DNA from: Paracoccaceae bacterium
Lineage (GTDB): Bacteria; Pseudomonadota; Alphaproteobacteria; Rhodobacterales; Rhodobacteraceae
Assembly (NCBI GenBank): GCA_003250135.1
Contig: QKHF01000269.1
Location: forward strand, 1-7,378
Direction: 5' to 3'
DNA: 7,378 nt
This document shows positions 1-5,935 of this stretch, piece by piece. The translations under genes were made by a program, and so were the position numbers. Position 1 is the first letter of the stretch, and every line of letters starts with the position of its first letter. The notes under the pieces are model-generated. The model did no database searches, was not told where the DNA came from, and worked only from the letters and a program-made list of their open reading frames with translations.

Positions 1-135
1 TATGAGAACGCGCCCTACGCCGCCTTCACGCCGGCGCAGATCGCCGAGTTCTGCAAGCAGGATTGGCGAACCCGGCGCGAACCCGGCGGCCGCACCGAAT
101 ACAACCCGTGCTACGAGCGCGGCGCATTCCGGTAG
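1..135 (+). CDS. C-terminal end of an unrecognised protein (partial)
   Basis: An open frame enters from the left edge and ends at TAG 133-135, giving the last 44 residues of a protein whose start lies outside the window. The tail contains an acidic/aromatic stretch with two cysteines (FCKQDW and YNPCYERGAF) and a GGRTEYNP motif. This looks like a structured C-terminus rather than random read-through. I do not recognise the family, and no function is assigned. The gene converges on the MEKHLA-domain gene with only six bases between the two stop codons, so no separate terminator fits between them. Reality of the frame is inferred from its composition and from the neat tail-to-tail fit. Confidence 0.6.
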   Translation, partial: YENAPYAAFTPAQIAEFCKQDWRTRREPGGRTEYNPCYERGAFR

Positions 136-141
136 AAGGTC

Positions 142-600
142 TTAAAGGCGCTCGACGTCGCGGAAGGTCGCGGCCTGCCCGGCGGGCGCGCCGGCCTCAT
201 CCACCAAGTTCCAGATGATCGCGTTGCGGATGCGGAACCGCCGCCCGGTCGCGCTGATCCGCACGCCCGTGTAATCGTCGATGAAGCCGTGCTCGGCGGC
301 GCGGGCCAGCAGGTCGGCGCGCGCCTCGCGATGGATCGGCTCGGCGGTCTTCCGCGACGGCATGGCGGTGAGGCTCTCCCAATCCGTCTCCCACAGTCTG
401 AGAGCGGCGAGGTTGCCGTAGTTGAGGATCGGGTCGGCCTCCGTCCCATGTGAGACGACGACGAAATCCGCCTTGAACAGGCGCTCGGCCGCATCCGGCC
501 CGTCCTCAACCAGCGCCCGCCCCACAAAGCGGCGAAAACTGGTCAACAGCAGCCGGACATGCCCCGCCTGATAACCGTTTTCGGCGGAGGGGCGGTTCAT
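142..600 (-). CDS. MEKHLA domain-containing protein (PAS-like)
   Basis: The product has 152 residues and is almost entirely one MEKHLA domain. Diagnostic stretches are VVSHGTEADPILNYGN (48-63), PSRKTAEP (81-88), DDYTGVRIS followed by GRRF (108-122), and WNLVDEAG..AGQAATF (130-146). MEKHLA was named from the C-terminus of plant HD-ZIP III regulators and is related to PAS domains. Bacterial members are stand-alone and probably bind a small ligand or act as sensors, but no substrate can be read from this sequence. There is no signal peptide or membrane segment, so it should be cytosolic. The ATG at 598-600 overlaps the TGA of the upstream phytase-like gene as ATGA, which points to translational coupling and membership of the same operon. 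No strong SD of its own is seen at normal spacing. Family assignment is confident; the biological role is unknown. Confidence 0.88.
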   Translation of the reverse strand: MNRPSAENGYQAGHVRLLLTSFRRFVGRALVEDGPDAAERLFKADFVVVSHGTEADPILNYGNLAALRLWETDWESLTAMPSRKTAEPIHREARADLLARAAEHGFIDDYTGVRISATGRRFRIRNAIIWNLVDEAGAPAGQAATFRDVERL

Positions 601-1658
601 GGCGAGGTTGGTTCTCCCAAAACCAGCCGAAACTCGATCAACAGTGTGCGCTGGAAGAAGCGGAAATTGTCGTCCGAGACCACCAGCAAGCGCGCCTCGG
701 GCCGCCCGTCCTCTCGCGGCGCCTCGGCGTTGAGCGGCGCGAAGCTCATCCCCTCCATATTGTCGACCCCGGACCCGGACAGAAGCGTCGCCATTGTCTC
801 CGCCTGCAATGTCGCGCCATCGGGCAGGCCGTCGACCTCGGCGCGCCGGATCCGCATCGCGAAGCCGCCCAGCAGCGACAGGCTGCGCTCCAGCACGTAA
901 AGCTTTCCGTCCGGTCCGATCGCGGCGTCAGTGACGAGGAACGCGCCCGTTCGGGGAAGATGAAGCGTCTCCCATCTCTCCCCCGCCCGCCGCCACACGG
1001 GGAATGGCCGGCCCTCGTCCCCCGAACGCTCGGGAATGGCGTAGATGGTCCCGTCCGGGTCAGTCGCAATCGCCTCCAGCCCGGAATTCGACTGCAAATC
1101 CTCCCAGCCGGGCGCGCCGCGCACTTTCAGCGCCGCGCTATCGACGGCCGGATAACGCCAGATCCGATGCGCGCCCTCGAACGAGACCAGCCAGCCGCCC
1201 TTCTGGTCCAGCGCCGCGCCCTCGGCGTCGGAATCATACGACCGCAGGTGTTCTCCGTGCTCATCCAGCAGCGGCGCGATGCGAACGCTGCGCGTCGTCG
1301 GCGGCGGCGCGGCGCGATCCGGCAGCCCCATGATCCGCCAGCCGCGGTCGGAAACGGCCGACAGGCCTTTGCCCTTCTCCCACACCAACGCCGACAATCC
1401 GCCGAACCGCTCATCGGGCGAACTGAGCGCAAGCGCGCCCACCAGGCTGAGGTCGGGATGAATTTCGACGCGTTCGAGGTTCAAAGGCGCCTCGAGCGCT
1501 TCAAGCGCCGCCACGTCGCCGTAACTGGGCGGCCCCGCGCCGTGCTCCAGCCTTGCAGGTTTCGGCGCCGGCGCCGGAGAGATGAGCGGCGCGGACCACG
1601 CGGCGGCGCCCGCCGCGACCGCGACCGTCGCGATGAAAAGATTTCTTAGGGTGTTCAC
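597..1658 (-). CDS. Exported esterase-like activity of phytase family protein
   Basis: The product has 353 residues when started at GTG 1656-1658. That start overlaps the mepA stop as GTGA and is preceded by GGAGG at about 5-base spacing, so I prefer it to the longer upstream frame. Residues 5-22 form a hydrophobic signal peptide or anchor, followed by a Pro/Ala-rich linker (about 25-45). The rest matches the 'esterase-like activity of phytase' family (PF13449-type, beta-propeller-like): FGGLSAL (85-91), SDRGW (103-107), DAEGAA (144-149), NSGLEAIA (191-198), LERS (256-259), DNMEGMSF (299-306) and SDDNF..FQRTLL (328-340). Family members are periplasmic or secreted. The name comes from an esterase activity reported for a phytase-annotated protein, and true phytate hydrolysis is not assured. 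It is the middle gene of the mepA-phytase-MEKHLA overlap set. Family call confident, substrate unknown. Confidence 0.9.
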   Translation of the reverse strand: MNTLRNLFIATVAVAAGAAAWSAPLISPAPAPKPARLEHGAGPPSYGDVAALEALEAPLNLERVEIHPDLSLVGALALSSPDERFGGLSALVWEKGKGLSAVSDRGWRIMGLPDRAAPPPTTRSVRIAPLLDEHGEHLRSYDSDAEGAALDQKGGWLVSFEGAHRIWRYPAVDSAALKVRGAPGWEDLQSNSGLEAIATDPDGTIYAIPERSGDEGRPFPVWRRAGERWETLHLPRTGAFLVTDAAIGPDGKLYVLERSLSLLGGFAMRIRRAEVDGLPDGATLQAETMATLLSGSGVDNMEGMSFAPLNAEAPREDGRPEARLLVVSDDNFRFFQRTLLIEFRLVLGEPTSP

Positions 1659-2539
1659 CCCGCCTCCAGCACCGCGCGGCAGGCGGGCGGCAGATCGCTC
1701 AGGGTCAGGTCTCTCGGCGGCGGCGCGTCGGGGTCCGGCGGCGGCGGATTCAGCGCCTCGTCGGAGAACCACCACTCCAGCGTCTCGTCGCAACCATCGC
1801 CCGGCGGCGGCGGCGCCTGATCAACGCACCCCGCCTCGCCGACCGGACAGGCCAGCCGAACGTGGAAATGCGAGTCATGCTTCCACCACGGCCGGATCTT
1901 GCGCATCCACTCTCGGTCATTTTCAGACGCCGCGCGGCACAGCTCTTGCTTGATCGCAGCGTTGACGAAAATCCGCGCCACGGCCGGGTCGCTGGCGGCG
2001 GCCCGCAAAATGCGGGCGTGCCCTTCGGTCCATGCGCCATTCACCCGCAGCCGGTCGGACGCGACGACGGAATCGGACGACAACGCCTCGCGCGCCTCGC
2101 GGCTGAGATCCAGCCGCTCCGCAGGCCGCATCCAGATGTCGGCGTCCAGCCCGATCTGATGCGATTTGTGGCCGGACGTCATCGGCCCGCCGCGTGGCTG
2201 GCTGATATCGCCCACCAGAAGCCCGGCCCAGCCCTCCGCCTGCGCCGCACGGGACAGGCGTTCGACAAAGGCGACCAGTTCGGGATGGCCCCAGTTACGA
2301 TTGCGAGACAGGCGCATCGCCTGCCAGCCCGGCCCGGATTCGGGCAATTCCACCGCGCCCGCCATACAGCCGGCCGAGTATCCGCCATGCGCGGCCGCCG
2401 GGCCAGAGGTCGGCGCCGTCGCCGCGCCGAAGGCGCGTTTGGCGGGTTCCGCCCCTGCCGGCGAAGCGAGGAGCGCGAGCCAGACGGCGAGCGAAAGGGC
2501 GAGGCGCAGGCGGGTCATTCTCGTCTTGGCTTCGAACAT
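1655..2539 (-). CDS. mepA: Penicillin-insensitive murein endopeptidase MepA
   Basis: The product is a 294-residue exported LAS-type zinc metallopeptidase that cleaves the D-alanyl-meso-diaminopimelyl cross-links of peptidoglycan in the periplasm. A signal peptide is visible (hydrophobic core about 12-25, SPAGA before E31). Metal and catalytic motifs are SGHKSHQIGLDADIW (122-136), with H127 and D134 as the HxxxxxxD ligands, and HDSHFHVRL (221-229), with H224/H226 as HxH and H221 nearby. The spacing of these residues matches what I recall of E. coli MepA. Six cysteines (58, 201, 231, 238, 250, 287) fit the family's three disulfides. The C-terminal part has proline-rich segments (PPPPGDG; NPPPPDPDAPPP). 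The start is uncertain: ATG 2537-2539 and ATG 2516-2518 (residue 8) both lack a strong SD, and the second gives a more typical signal peptide. The stop overlaps the GTG of the phytase-like gene. Confidence 0.93.
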   Translation of the reverse strand: MFEAKTRMTRLRLALSLAVWLALLASPAGAEPAKRAFGAATAPTSGPAAAHGGYSAGCMAGAVELPESGPGWQAMRLSRNRNWGHPELVAFVERLSRAAQAEGWAGLLVGDISQPRGGPMTSGHKSHQIGLDADIWMRPAERLDLSREAREALSSDSVVASDRLRVNGAWTEGHARILRAAASDPAVARIFVNAAIKQELCRAASENDREWMRKIRPWWKHDSHFHVRLACPVGEAGCVDQAPPPPGDGCDETLEWWFSDEALNPPPPDPDAPPPRDLTLSDLPPACRAVLEAG

Positions 2540-2570
2540 GAGCGAAGGAGATCACAGTAATGCCGCGCCC

Positions 2571-2599
2571 CGCCGACTCAAGGCCTGTCGCGGTCGGCG
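2571..2599. repeat. 7-bp inverted repeat between the 48-residue ORF and mepA
   Basis: The arms CGCCGAC (2571-2577) and GTCGGCG (2593-2599) are perfectly complementary, separated by 15 bases containing AGGCCT. It lies in the 73-base gap between the small membrane ORF and mepA. It could be a weak RNA hairpin that modulates read-through into mepA, but there is no U-tract. In GC-rich DNA a 7-base arm can arise by chance. Confidence 0.25.
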
Positions 2600-2612
2600 C
2601 TGGCGTCGCACT

Positions 2613-2759
2613 TTAGAAATGCGATGACATGAACAGGCGCGCCTTCCGCAGATAGACGCCCACTTCGTCCCAGCCGATATAAATGGCCACGCCGGCGACG
2701 AATATCGCCACCACCAACATGATGAGCCACCAATCCTGCCCGGCGTCCTGACTTGCCAT
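2613..2759 (-). CDS. Small single-pass membrane protein, 48 aa
   Basis: This is a short frame from ATG 2757-2759 to TAA 2613-2615. The N-terminus is polar (MASQDAGQD). A strong hydrophobic helix runs over about residues 10-30 (WWLIMLVVAIFVAG, then VAIYIGW). The C-terminus is basic (YLRKARLF), so the positive-inside rule places the C-terminus in the cytoplasm. GGAG sits eight bases upstream of the ATG within GCGGAGCGGTGGGC, a usable SD. It is the first gene before mepA on the same strand, 73 bases apart, and may share its transcript. It also lies on the far side of the intergenic region that carries the FNR/FixK-type box. I do not recognise a family. Frame, SD and a clean helix make it likely to be real. 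Confidence 0.68.
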   Translation of the reverse strand: MASQDAGQDWWLIMLVVAIFVAGVAIYIGWDEVGVYLRKARLFMSSHF

Positions 2760-2853
2760 GCCCACCGCTCCGCATCCGAGGCGTTTTTACTATATACGAA
2801 ATAATCTGTAACTGTGGCCGCATCTTGAACGCGCCGGAGCGAAAACGCCGCCG

Positions 2854-2867
2854 TTGACGGTGATCAA
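2854..2867. promoter_or_regulatory. FNR/FixK-type operator (TTGAC-N4-ATCAA)
   Basis: TTGAC GGTG ATCAA matches nine of the ten conserved bases of the FNR/FixK/FnrL consensus TTGAT-N4-ATCAA. Its centre (2860.5) lies exactly 41.5 bases upstream of the start point predicted from the -10-like hexamer at 2890-2895. This is the standard class II activating position for CRP/FNR-family regulators. It sits in the intergenic region between the divergent 48-residue membrane ORF and the 91-residue conserved protein. The match is seen directly; binding by an FnrL/FixK protein is inference. The same TTGACG could alternatively be a plain -35 element. Confidence 0.6.
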
Positions 2868-2887
2868 AGTGCATGGATTCGACCAGC

Positions 2888-2895
2888 GCTAAAGT
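2888..2895 (+). promoter_or_regulatory. Putative -10 element for the 91-aa gene
   Basis: GCTAAAGT includes TAAAGT (2890-2895), which matches four of six positions of TATAAT and begins like the alphaproteobacterial GCTA-type -10. Transcription would start near 2902, giving a 5' leader of about 69 bases before ATG 2971. A proper -35 at 17 bases is absent, as expected if an activator bound at 2854-2867 replaces it. The element alone is weak; the exact spacing to the operator raises its likelihood. Confidence 0.4.
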
Positions 2896-2970
2896 GGCCA
2901 AGCCAGAAAAGAGCGATGCGTCGCGCGAACGGAAGCGGGCGCCGCACAACGAAAGACAAGGGAGCGAACC

Positions 2971-3246
2971 ATGATCTCCGTCGAAGACTGCATCGCCATG
3001 TGCGATCTGACCCGCGAGGAAATCGACGCCATCGCCGAGCATGAGCATCTTTCGGAAGTCGGCGCCGCCGCGCTGGCGGATTACCTGATGCACGCGGCTA
3101 ACGGTCCCGCGAAAGTGCGTCAGATGATCGTCGACGACATTCGCGAAGCGATGGAGCACAGGAACCGCGACCACGCGCGCGAGTTGCTGGTGGCCTTGAA
3201 GCGTTTCGAGAAGGAACACCCGGAATCGGCGCCCGACGTCGCCTAG
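2971..3246 (+). CDS. Conserved alphaproteobacterial protein, 91 aa, unknown function
   Basis: The product is a small soluble, acidic, mostly helical protein with no signal peptide or membrane helix. The start MISVEDCIAMCDLTREE, the segment AIAEHEH (20-26) and the tail HARELLVAL...EHP are features I recall from a widespread uncharacterised alphaproteobacterial family; no function is known to me. C7 and C11 with H24/H26 form a compact set of possible metal or redox ligands, but this is only a suggestion. AAGGGAG lies 6-7 bases before ATG 2971, a good SD. The gene is preceded by a near-consensus FNR/FixK box at the activating position, so oxygen- or redox-dependent expression is plausible. It converges with the TPR gene, with ten bases between stops. 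Gene reality is confident. Confidence 0.85.
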   Translation: MISVEDCIAMCDLTREEIDAIAEHEHLSEVGAAALADYLMHAANGPAKVRQMIVDDIREAMEHRNRDHARELLVALKRFEKEHPESAPDVA

Positions 3247-3256
3247 GAACGGCGGG

Positions 3257-4729
3257 CTATTGCTGCACCTGGGCGCCGTCTCTCGTGCAGAGGTCGCGAT
3301 AGACCAGATCCCGCCAGGCGAACTCAGCCCATTCCTTCTGAGCGGGGTCGCAATCCACACGGGCGTCGCACAGCTTCAAGTATGTACGGTATTCAGGGAC
3401 GACGCGGCAATCGAGCGTGTCGCCCAGAGCTTGAGCATAAGCGTATCGGTACCTGGTCGACTTTGGCGCCAAATCGACCGCGCGCTTGAAGTATCCAACC
3501 GCTCGGGCCGGATCTTTGAACTGGTTCAAGCTCAAATACCCCAGCAAACTCCAAGTGGCGTCGTCGCGCTCGCCATAGACAAGCGCGCGTTTTAAATCTT
3601 CCTGCGCGTCCTGATACCGTTCCTCGTCTCGCGCCAGCATCCCCGCCTGCCGGTTGCAGTAAGCGCAATAGGGGTCCAGCGCCAGCGCTCGGCCCAGCGC
3701 CGCGCGAGCTGCGTCCCTACGGCCCAAGCGCCGCATGGCGTTCGCGTACAAGCCCAGCGCGTCAACGTTGTTCGGGTCGTAGATCAGATGCGCGCGCAAC
3801 TGTTCGGCGGCCTCTTCAATCCGATACTTGCGCGTCAGAAAGTGGCCATACGCCCATGCGAAGAACGGGCCATGCTCGCGCGCGCTGATCATGAACCCTT
3901 CCGCGGCTTCATCCTCCCCCTTCTGATTCAAGATGCGGAAATCGAGCAGCGGTCCGTAGCCGTCCAAATCCCGGAGCGGCGCCGGCCGACCCTCCTTGGG
4001 ACCGAGCGATTCGAGGATTTCACGCACCGTGGCCCGCGCGCGTTCGGCGTTTCCTGACGACCACCAGGGCTGCGCCGCGTGCAATCGGTACCGGTACGAC
4101 AGACGCTCGGCCGGGTCCGACTCGACGCCCGCGAGGAACGCGGCGTGCATTTGGTGAAACTCGCCGCGCGCCATCTCCAGATTCACGATATAGGCCTGCG
4201 GCGCCGCCCAGTCCGGCGCCAGTTCCGCAGCCGCCTTGAGGTCGGCGACAGCCTTGCCGAACGTCTCGCGGGCTGCGCGACGGCCCTTGGAGCCCTGACT
4301 GAACGCGTACCGGCCGCCGCGCTCGCTCCAACCGACATTGCGCCAATAGGCGCCGCGCGCCATTCGCGCCTTCGCCGATTCGGGTCGCGCCTCCACCCAA
4401 AGGTCCAGCGCATCAGCGAGGTCGGGACTGGAATCCTGAAAAAGTGGGAGCACAGACCGGTCCACGTTTTCTAAGGCTTCCCAATCGCCCGCCCGCAATC
4501 GGGCGGCGAAGGCGAGCGAGTCCGGATGGGGTGCGGGAATGTCGGCGAGCGCCGGGTCGAACTTCGCCGTCGTCGGCGGCGGTGGAGGAGGAACCTCGTT
4601 CAAACTGGGCGCAGGCCGAATGGGCGGCGGGCCGGCGTGATCAAGCCAGAATTGCCACCCGATCACACCGATCGCCGTCCAAACAGCGACCAGCCCTAGA
4701 AAAACCCGGAACGTCTCCCAGATCCGCAT
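3257..4729 (-). CDS. Membrane-anchored DUF4034-like / TPR-repeat protein
   Basis: The product has 490 residues from ATG 4727-4729. One transmembrane helix lies near the N-terminus (about 9-28), followed by a proline-rich spacer (33-68, with a run of six prolines). Residues about 72-230 resemble DUF4034: LRAGDWEAL; LDLWVEARPESAKARMARGAYWRNVGWSERG, here at 108-138 and split only by ordinary substitutions; a WW pair at 222-223. Residues about 285-430 are TPR-like repeats (YDPNNVDALGLYANAMRRLG; ALALDPYCAYCNRQAG; GYFKRAVDLAP). A CAYC pair (355-358) and further cysteines (441, 454, 460, 481) suggest disulfides in an extracytoplasmic domain. It is probably a scaffold for protein contacts, partner unknown. 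The frame can be extended to TTG 4780, and TTG 4768 has an AGGGG just upstream, but ATG gives the more typical anchor. The DUF4034 match is from memory. Confidence 0.82.
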   Translation of the reverse strand: MRIWETFRVFLGLVAVWTAIGVIGWQFWLDHAGPPPIRPAPSLNEVPPPPPPTTAKFDPALADIPAPHPDSLAFAARLRAGDWEALENVDRSVLPLFQDSSPDLADALDLWVEARPESAKARMARGAYWRNVGWSERGGRYAFSQGSKGRRAARETFGKAVADLKAAAELAPDWAAPQAYIVNLEMARGEFHQMHAAFLAGVESDPAERLSYRYRLHAAQPWWSSGNAERARATVREILESLGPKEGRPAPLRDLDGYGPLLDFRILNQKGEDEAAEGFMISAREHGPFFAWAYGHFLTRKYRIEEAAEQLRAHLIYDPNNVDALGLYANAMRRLGRRDAARAALGRALALDPYCAYCNRQAGMLARDEERYQDAQEDLKRALVYGERDDATWSLLGYLSLNQFKDPARAVGYFKRAVDLAPKSTRYRYAYAQALGDTLDCRVVPEYRTYLKLCDARVDCDPAQKEWAEFAWRDLVYRDLCTRDGAQVQQ

Positions 4730-4849
4730 GCCGCGATACTTGCATATTAGGCGACTTAGGGCGATCAAAATTCCCCTCAAGCGCGAAATACCGCAGTCGC
4801 ATGTCTACCTTTCAGGCGACTAAAGCCGCCAGACAGGCCACAAAACGAA

Positions 4850-4863
4850 CTTTTTTAAAAAAG
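4850..4863. repeat. AT-rich palindrome (T6A6) upstream of the DUF6280-like gene
   Basis: CTTTTTTAAAAAAG is a perfect 14-base palindrome in otherwise GC-rich DNA between two divergent genes. It may act as a promoter-region UP-like or bendable tract. The A-run followed by GGGGG also forms an SD-like purine stretch before ATG 4872. Function is not demonstrated. Confidence 0.35.
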
Positions 4864-4958
4864 GGGGTTCCATGACGAAAATACGACGCTATTTTGCACT
4901 GCAACGCAGCCCAAGCAGGGCCGCTTTCCTATTTGACCGATGTGAAGGAGACGTCGCC

Positions 4959-5276
4959 ATGTTTGACGACGCCGACATGATCGCATTCGCTAACGACCAG
5001 GGCGCCCGCGCGCGAAAGATGTTCGCCGCGGTGGTTCTGGCCGCTTTGGACGACGCCATCGCCGACGAGAAGAAGTACGGCAACGGCGTCGAGGGTATCG
5101 CTCGCTGGGCGCGCAGCCGCGATGGCGTGCAGGTTCTGACCTGCGCCGGCATCGAATCGAACGAGCGCACCGTCCAGGGCCTGGTGGAGTTCGTCCGCCG
5201 GGGCATCCGCACCTCGGTCGCCCTTCGGGGCGAGCGCGGCGAGGATGGCGAAGGCGATCTGAAACTGGCCGCCTGA
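4959..5276 (+). CDS. DUF6280-like conserved protein, 105 aa
   Basis: The product is a small soluble protein resembling a Rhodobacteraceae family I recall as DUF6280. Key stretches are FANDQGARARKMFAAVVLAAL (10-30, in parts), DDAIADEKKYGNG (31-43), IARWARSRDG (47-56), LTCAGIESNER (60-70) and RRGIRTSVAL (80-89). Function is unknown. I chose ATG 4959-4961 because GAAGGAG lies eight bases upstream and the family pattern begins just after it. A longer in-frame start at ATG 4872 also has a purine-rich AGGGGG at about five bases and would add 29 residues that do not look family-like. The gene stands alone: it diverges from the TPR gene and ends 30 bases before an intrinsic terminator. The acidic, glycine-rich C-terminus (RGERGEDGEGD) looks disordered. 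The exact Pfam number is from memory. Confidence 0.85.
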   Translation: MFDDADMIAFANDQGARARKMFAAVVLAALDDAIADEKKYGNGVEGIARWARSRDGVQVLTCAGIESNERTVQGLVEFVRRGIRTSVALRGERGEDGEGDLKLAA

Positions 5277-5305
5277 CGCAACTCGGGCATCCGTGAAAAA
5301 GTAAG

Positions 5306-5332
5306 GCCGGGCGTCATCGCGCCCGGCTTTTT
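5306..5332 (+). terminator. Intrinsic terminator after the DUF6280-like gene
   Basis: A perfect 8-bp GC stem, GCCGGGCG (5306-5313) with CGCCCGGC (5320-5327), closes a six-base loop and is followed directly by TTTTT (5328-5332). It begins 30 bases after the stop codon. The opposite strand reads the same stem followed by CTTACTTTTT, so it may stop transcription from both directions. Confidence 0.9.
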
Positions 5333-5494
5333 GCGCGTCGGCCGTTCGGACCGGACGCGACCGCTCGAAACCGTTGTGTAAGAGAAGGCCGGAAAGGACG
5401 CGGTCGATCGAATGGACCAGCTCGCCGAAAACACGCTCCTGGGTCGTCACGCTCACCGCACCGCCACGCGAACCGCACGGCGCTGAGCAACGGG

Positions 5495-5519
5495 CGCGCC
5501 ACTCCCGAAATGTGGCGCG
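5495..5519. repeat. 8-bp inverted repeat in an otherwise gene-poor stretch
   Basis: CGCGCCAC (5495-5502) pairs with GTGGCGCG (5512-5519) across nine bases. It lies about 60 bases beyond the stop of the 55-residue minus-strand ORF and could be a U-tract-less terminator hairpin for it. The surrounding stretch 5333-5576 holds no gene I can support: the frames crossing it are arginine- and proline-rich overlaps of neighbours. Confidence 0.35.
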
Positions 5520-5576
5520 TCGAGGGTTATTCGAGGAAATGCGGCGAGGAATTGAGGCGGAGGCGGTCGCGCCGAA

Positions 5577-5744
5577 TCAGAACACCGCGCGGGCCAGCTC
5601 GGCCGTCCAGAGGTCGATTCGGTCCGCGCCGACCAGGCTGACGATGAAGATTCCGGTGACGAACAGCCCGGCCGAGAACAGCCAGTCATCCAGCACTTTC
5701 TCCAGGTAGCGCATGGCGCTCTCCATCGTCTGCGTCGACTCCAT
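5577..5744 (-). CDS. Small single-pass membrane protein, 55 aa
   Basis: The frame runs from ATG 5742-5744 to TGA 5577-5579. The N-terminal 20 residues are amphipathic and polar (MESTQTMESAMRYLEKVLDD). A hydrophobic helix follows at about 21-40 (WLFSAGLFVTG, then IFIVSLVGA), and then an amphipathic tail (DRIDLWTAELARAVF). An inner start at ATG 5712-5714 (residue 11) has GGAG six bases upstream, while the outer ATG has no clear SD, so the protein may be only 45 residues. No family recognised. It is the last of three consecutive tiny membrane-protein genes on this strand. The competing, longer frame at 5453-5824 is arginine- and serine-rich with no helix and looks like the shadow. Confidence 0.6.
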   Translation of the reverse strand: MESTQTMESAMRYLEKVLDDWLFSAGLFVTGIFIVSLVGADRIDLWTAELARAVF

Positions 5745-5822
5745 GCCCCAGCGCTCAAGGCGCCGCGACAGGAACAGTGTCTCTTTTCAGAACGGAGATA
5801 GGGAGAATTGTCGCCAAATTCC

Positions 5823-5838
5823 ATGCATATAGATGCAT
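5823..5838. repeat. Two ATGCAT palindromes 10 bases apart
   Basis: ATGCAT occurs at 5823-5828 and 5833-5838, within ATGCATATAG ATGCATAG, an AT-rich patch about 80 bases upstream of the 55-residue minus-strand ORF. Repeats one helical turn apart are typical of a protein-binding site or promoter region. No regulator can be named. Confidence 0.35.
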
Positions 5839-5855
5839 AGCTTTAACGTATGAGT

Positions 5856-5887
5856 CGAAGTCAGGCGCCTTTTCGCGCCTGACTTCG
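5856..5887. terminator. Perfect 13-bp hairpin between two small ORFs (terminator-like)
   Basis: CGAAGTCAGGCGC (5856-5868) pairs perfectly with GCGCCTGACTTCG (5875-5887) around the six-base loop CTTTTC. It lies about 50 bases downstream of the stop of the 48-residue ORF at 5936-6082 on the minus strand. Stem strength and position suggest a transcription terminator, but neither side has a solid U-tract: the plus side has CTCTTT and the minus side ACTCAT. It could instead stabilise an mRNA 3' end or be a repetitive extragenic hairpin. Confidence 0.55.
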
Positions 5888-5935
5888 CTCTTTCCACCGC
5901 GCAGTTTGGGGGCTCTGGTCGCGGCGGTCGGGTTG

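Noticed and set aside
960..1649. A 229-codon plus-strand open frame opposite the phytase-like gene.
   Set aside because: The opposite strand encodes a recognised family across the same region, and this frame is an arginine-rich antisense shadow.
1862..2560. A 232-codon plus-strand open frame opposite mepA.
   Set aside because: MepA motifs on the other strand are unmistakable, and this frame has no domain and a biased composition.
2873..2974. A 33-codon plus-strand ORF whose TGA overlaps the ATG of the 91-residue gene (ATGA).
   Set aside because: It has no SD, starts upstream of the predicted transcription start, and its product is a low-complexity charged peptide. The overlap can arise by chance.
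2578..3360. A 260-codon minus-strand open frame.
   Set aside because: It runs antisense through the well-supported 91-residue gene and across the 48-residue membrane ORF in another frame. Composition is arginine- and histidine-rich with no domain, typical of a GC-rich shadow frame.
4929..5456. A minus-strand frame starting GTG 5454-5456 with a plausible-looking N-terminus (SVTTQERVFGEL).
   Set aside because: It passes through the intrinsic terminator and then antisense through the DUF6280-like gene, and no short stop allows a separate small gene in 5333-5456.
5453..5824. A 123-codon minus-strand open frame.
   Set aside because: It is serine- and arginine-rich and has no SD. It overlaps the 55-residue ORF, which has a clean membrane helix and an SD-supported inner start.
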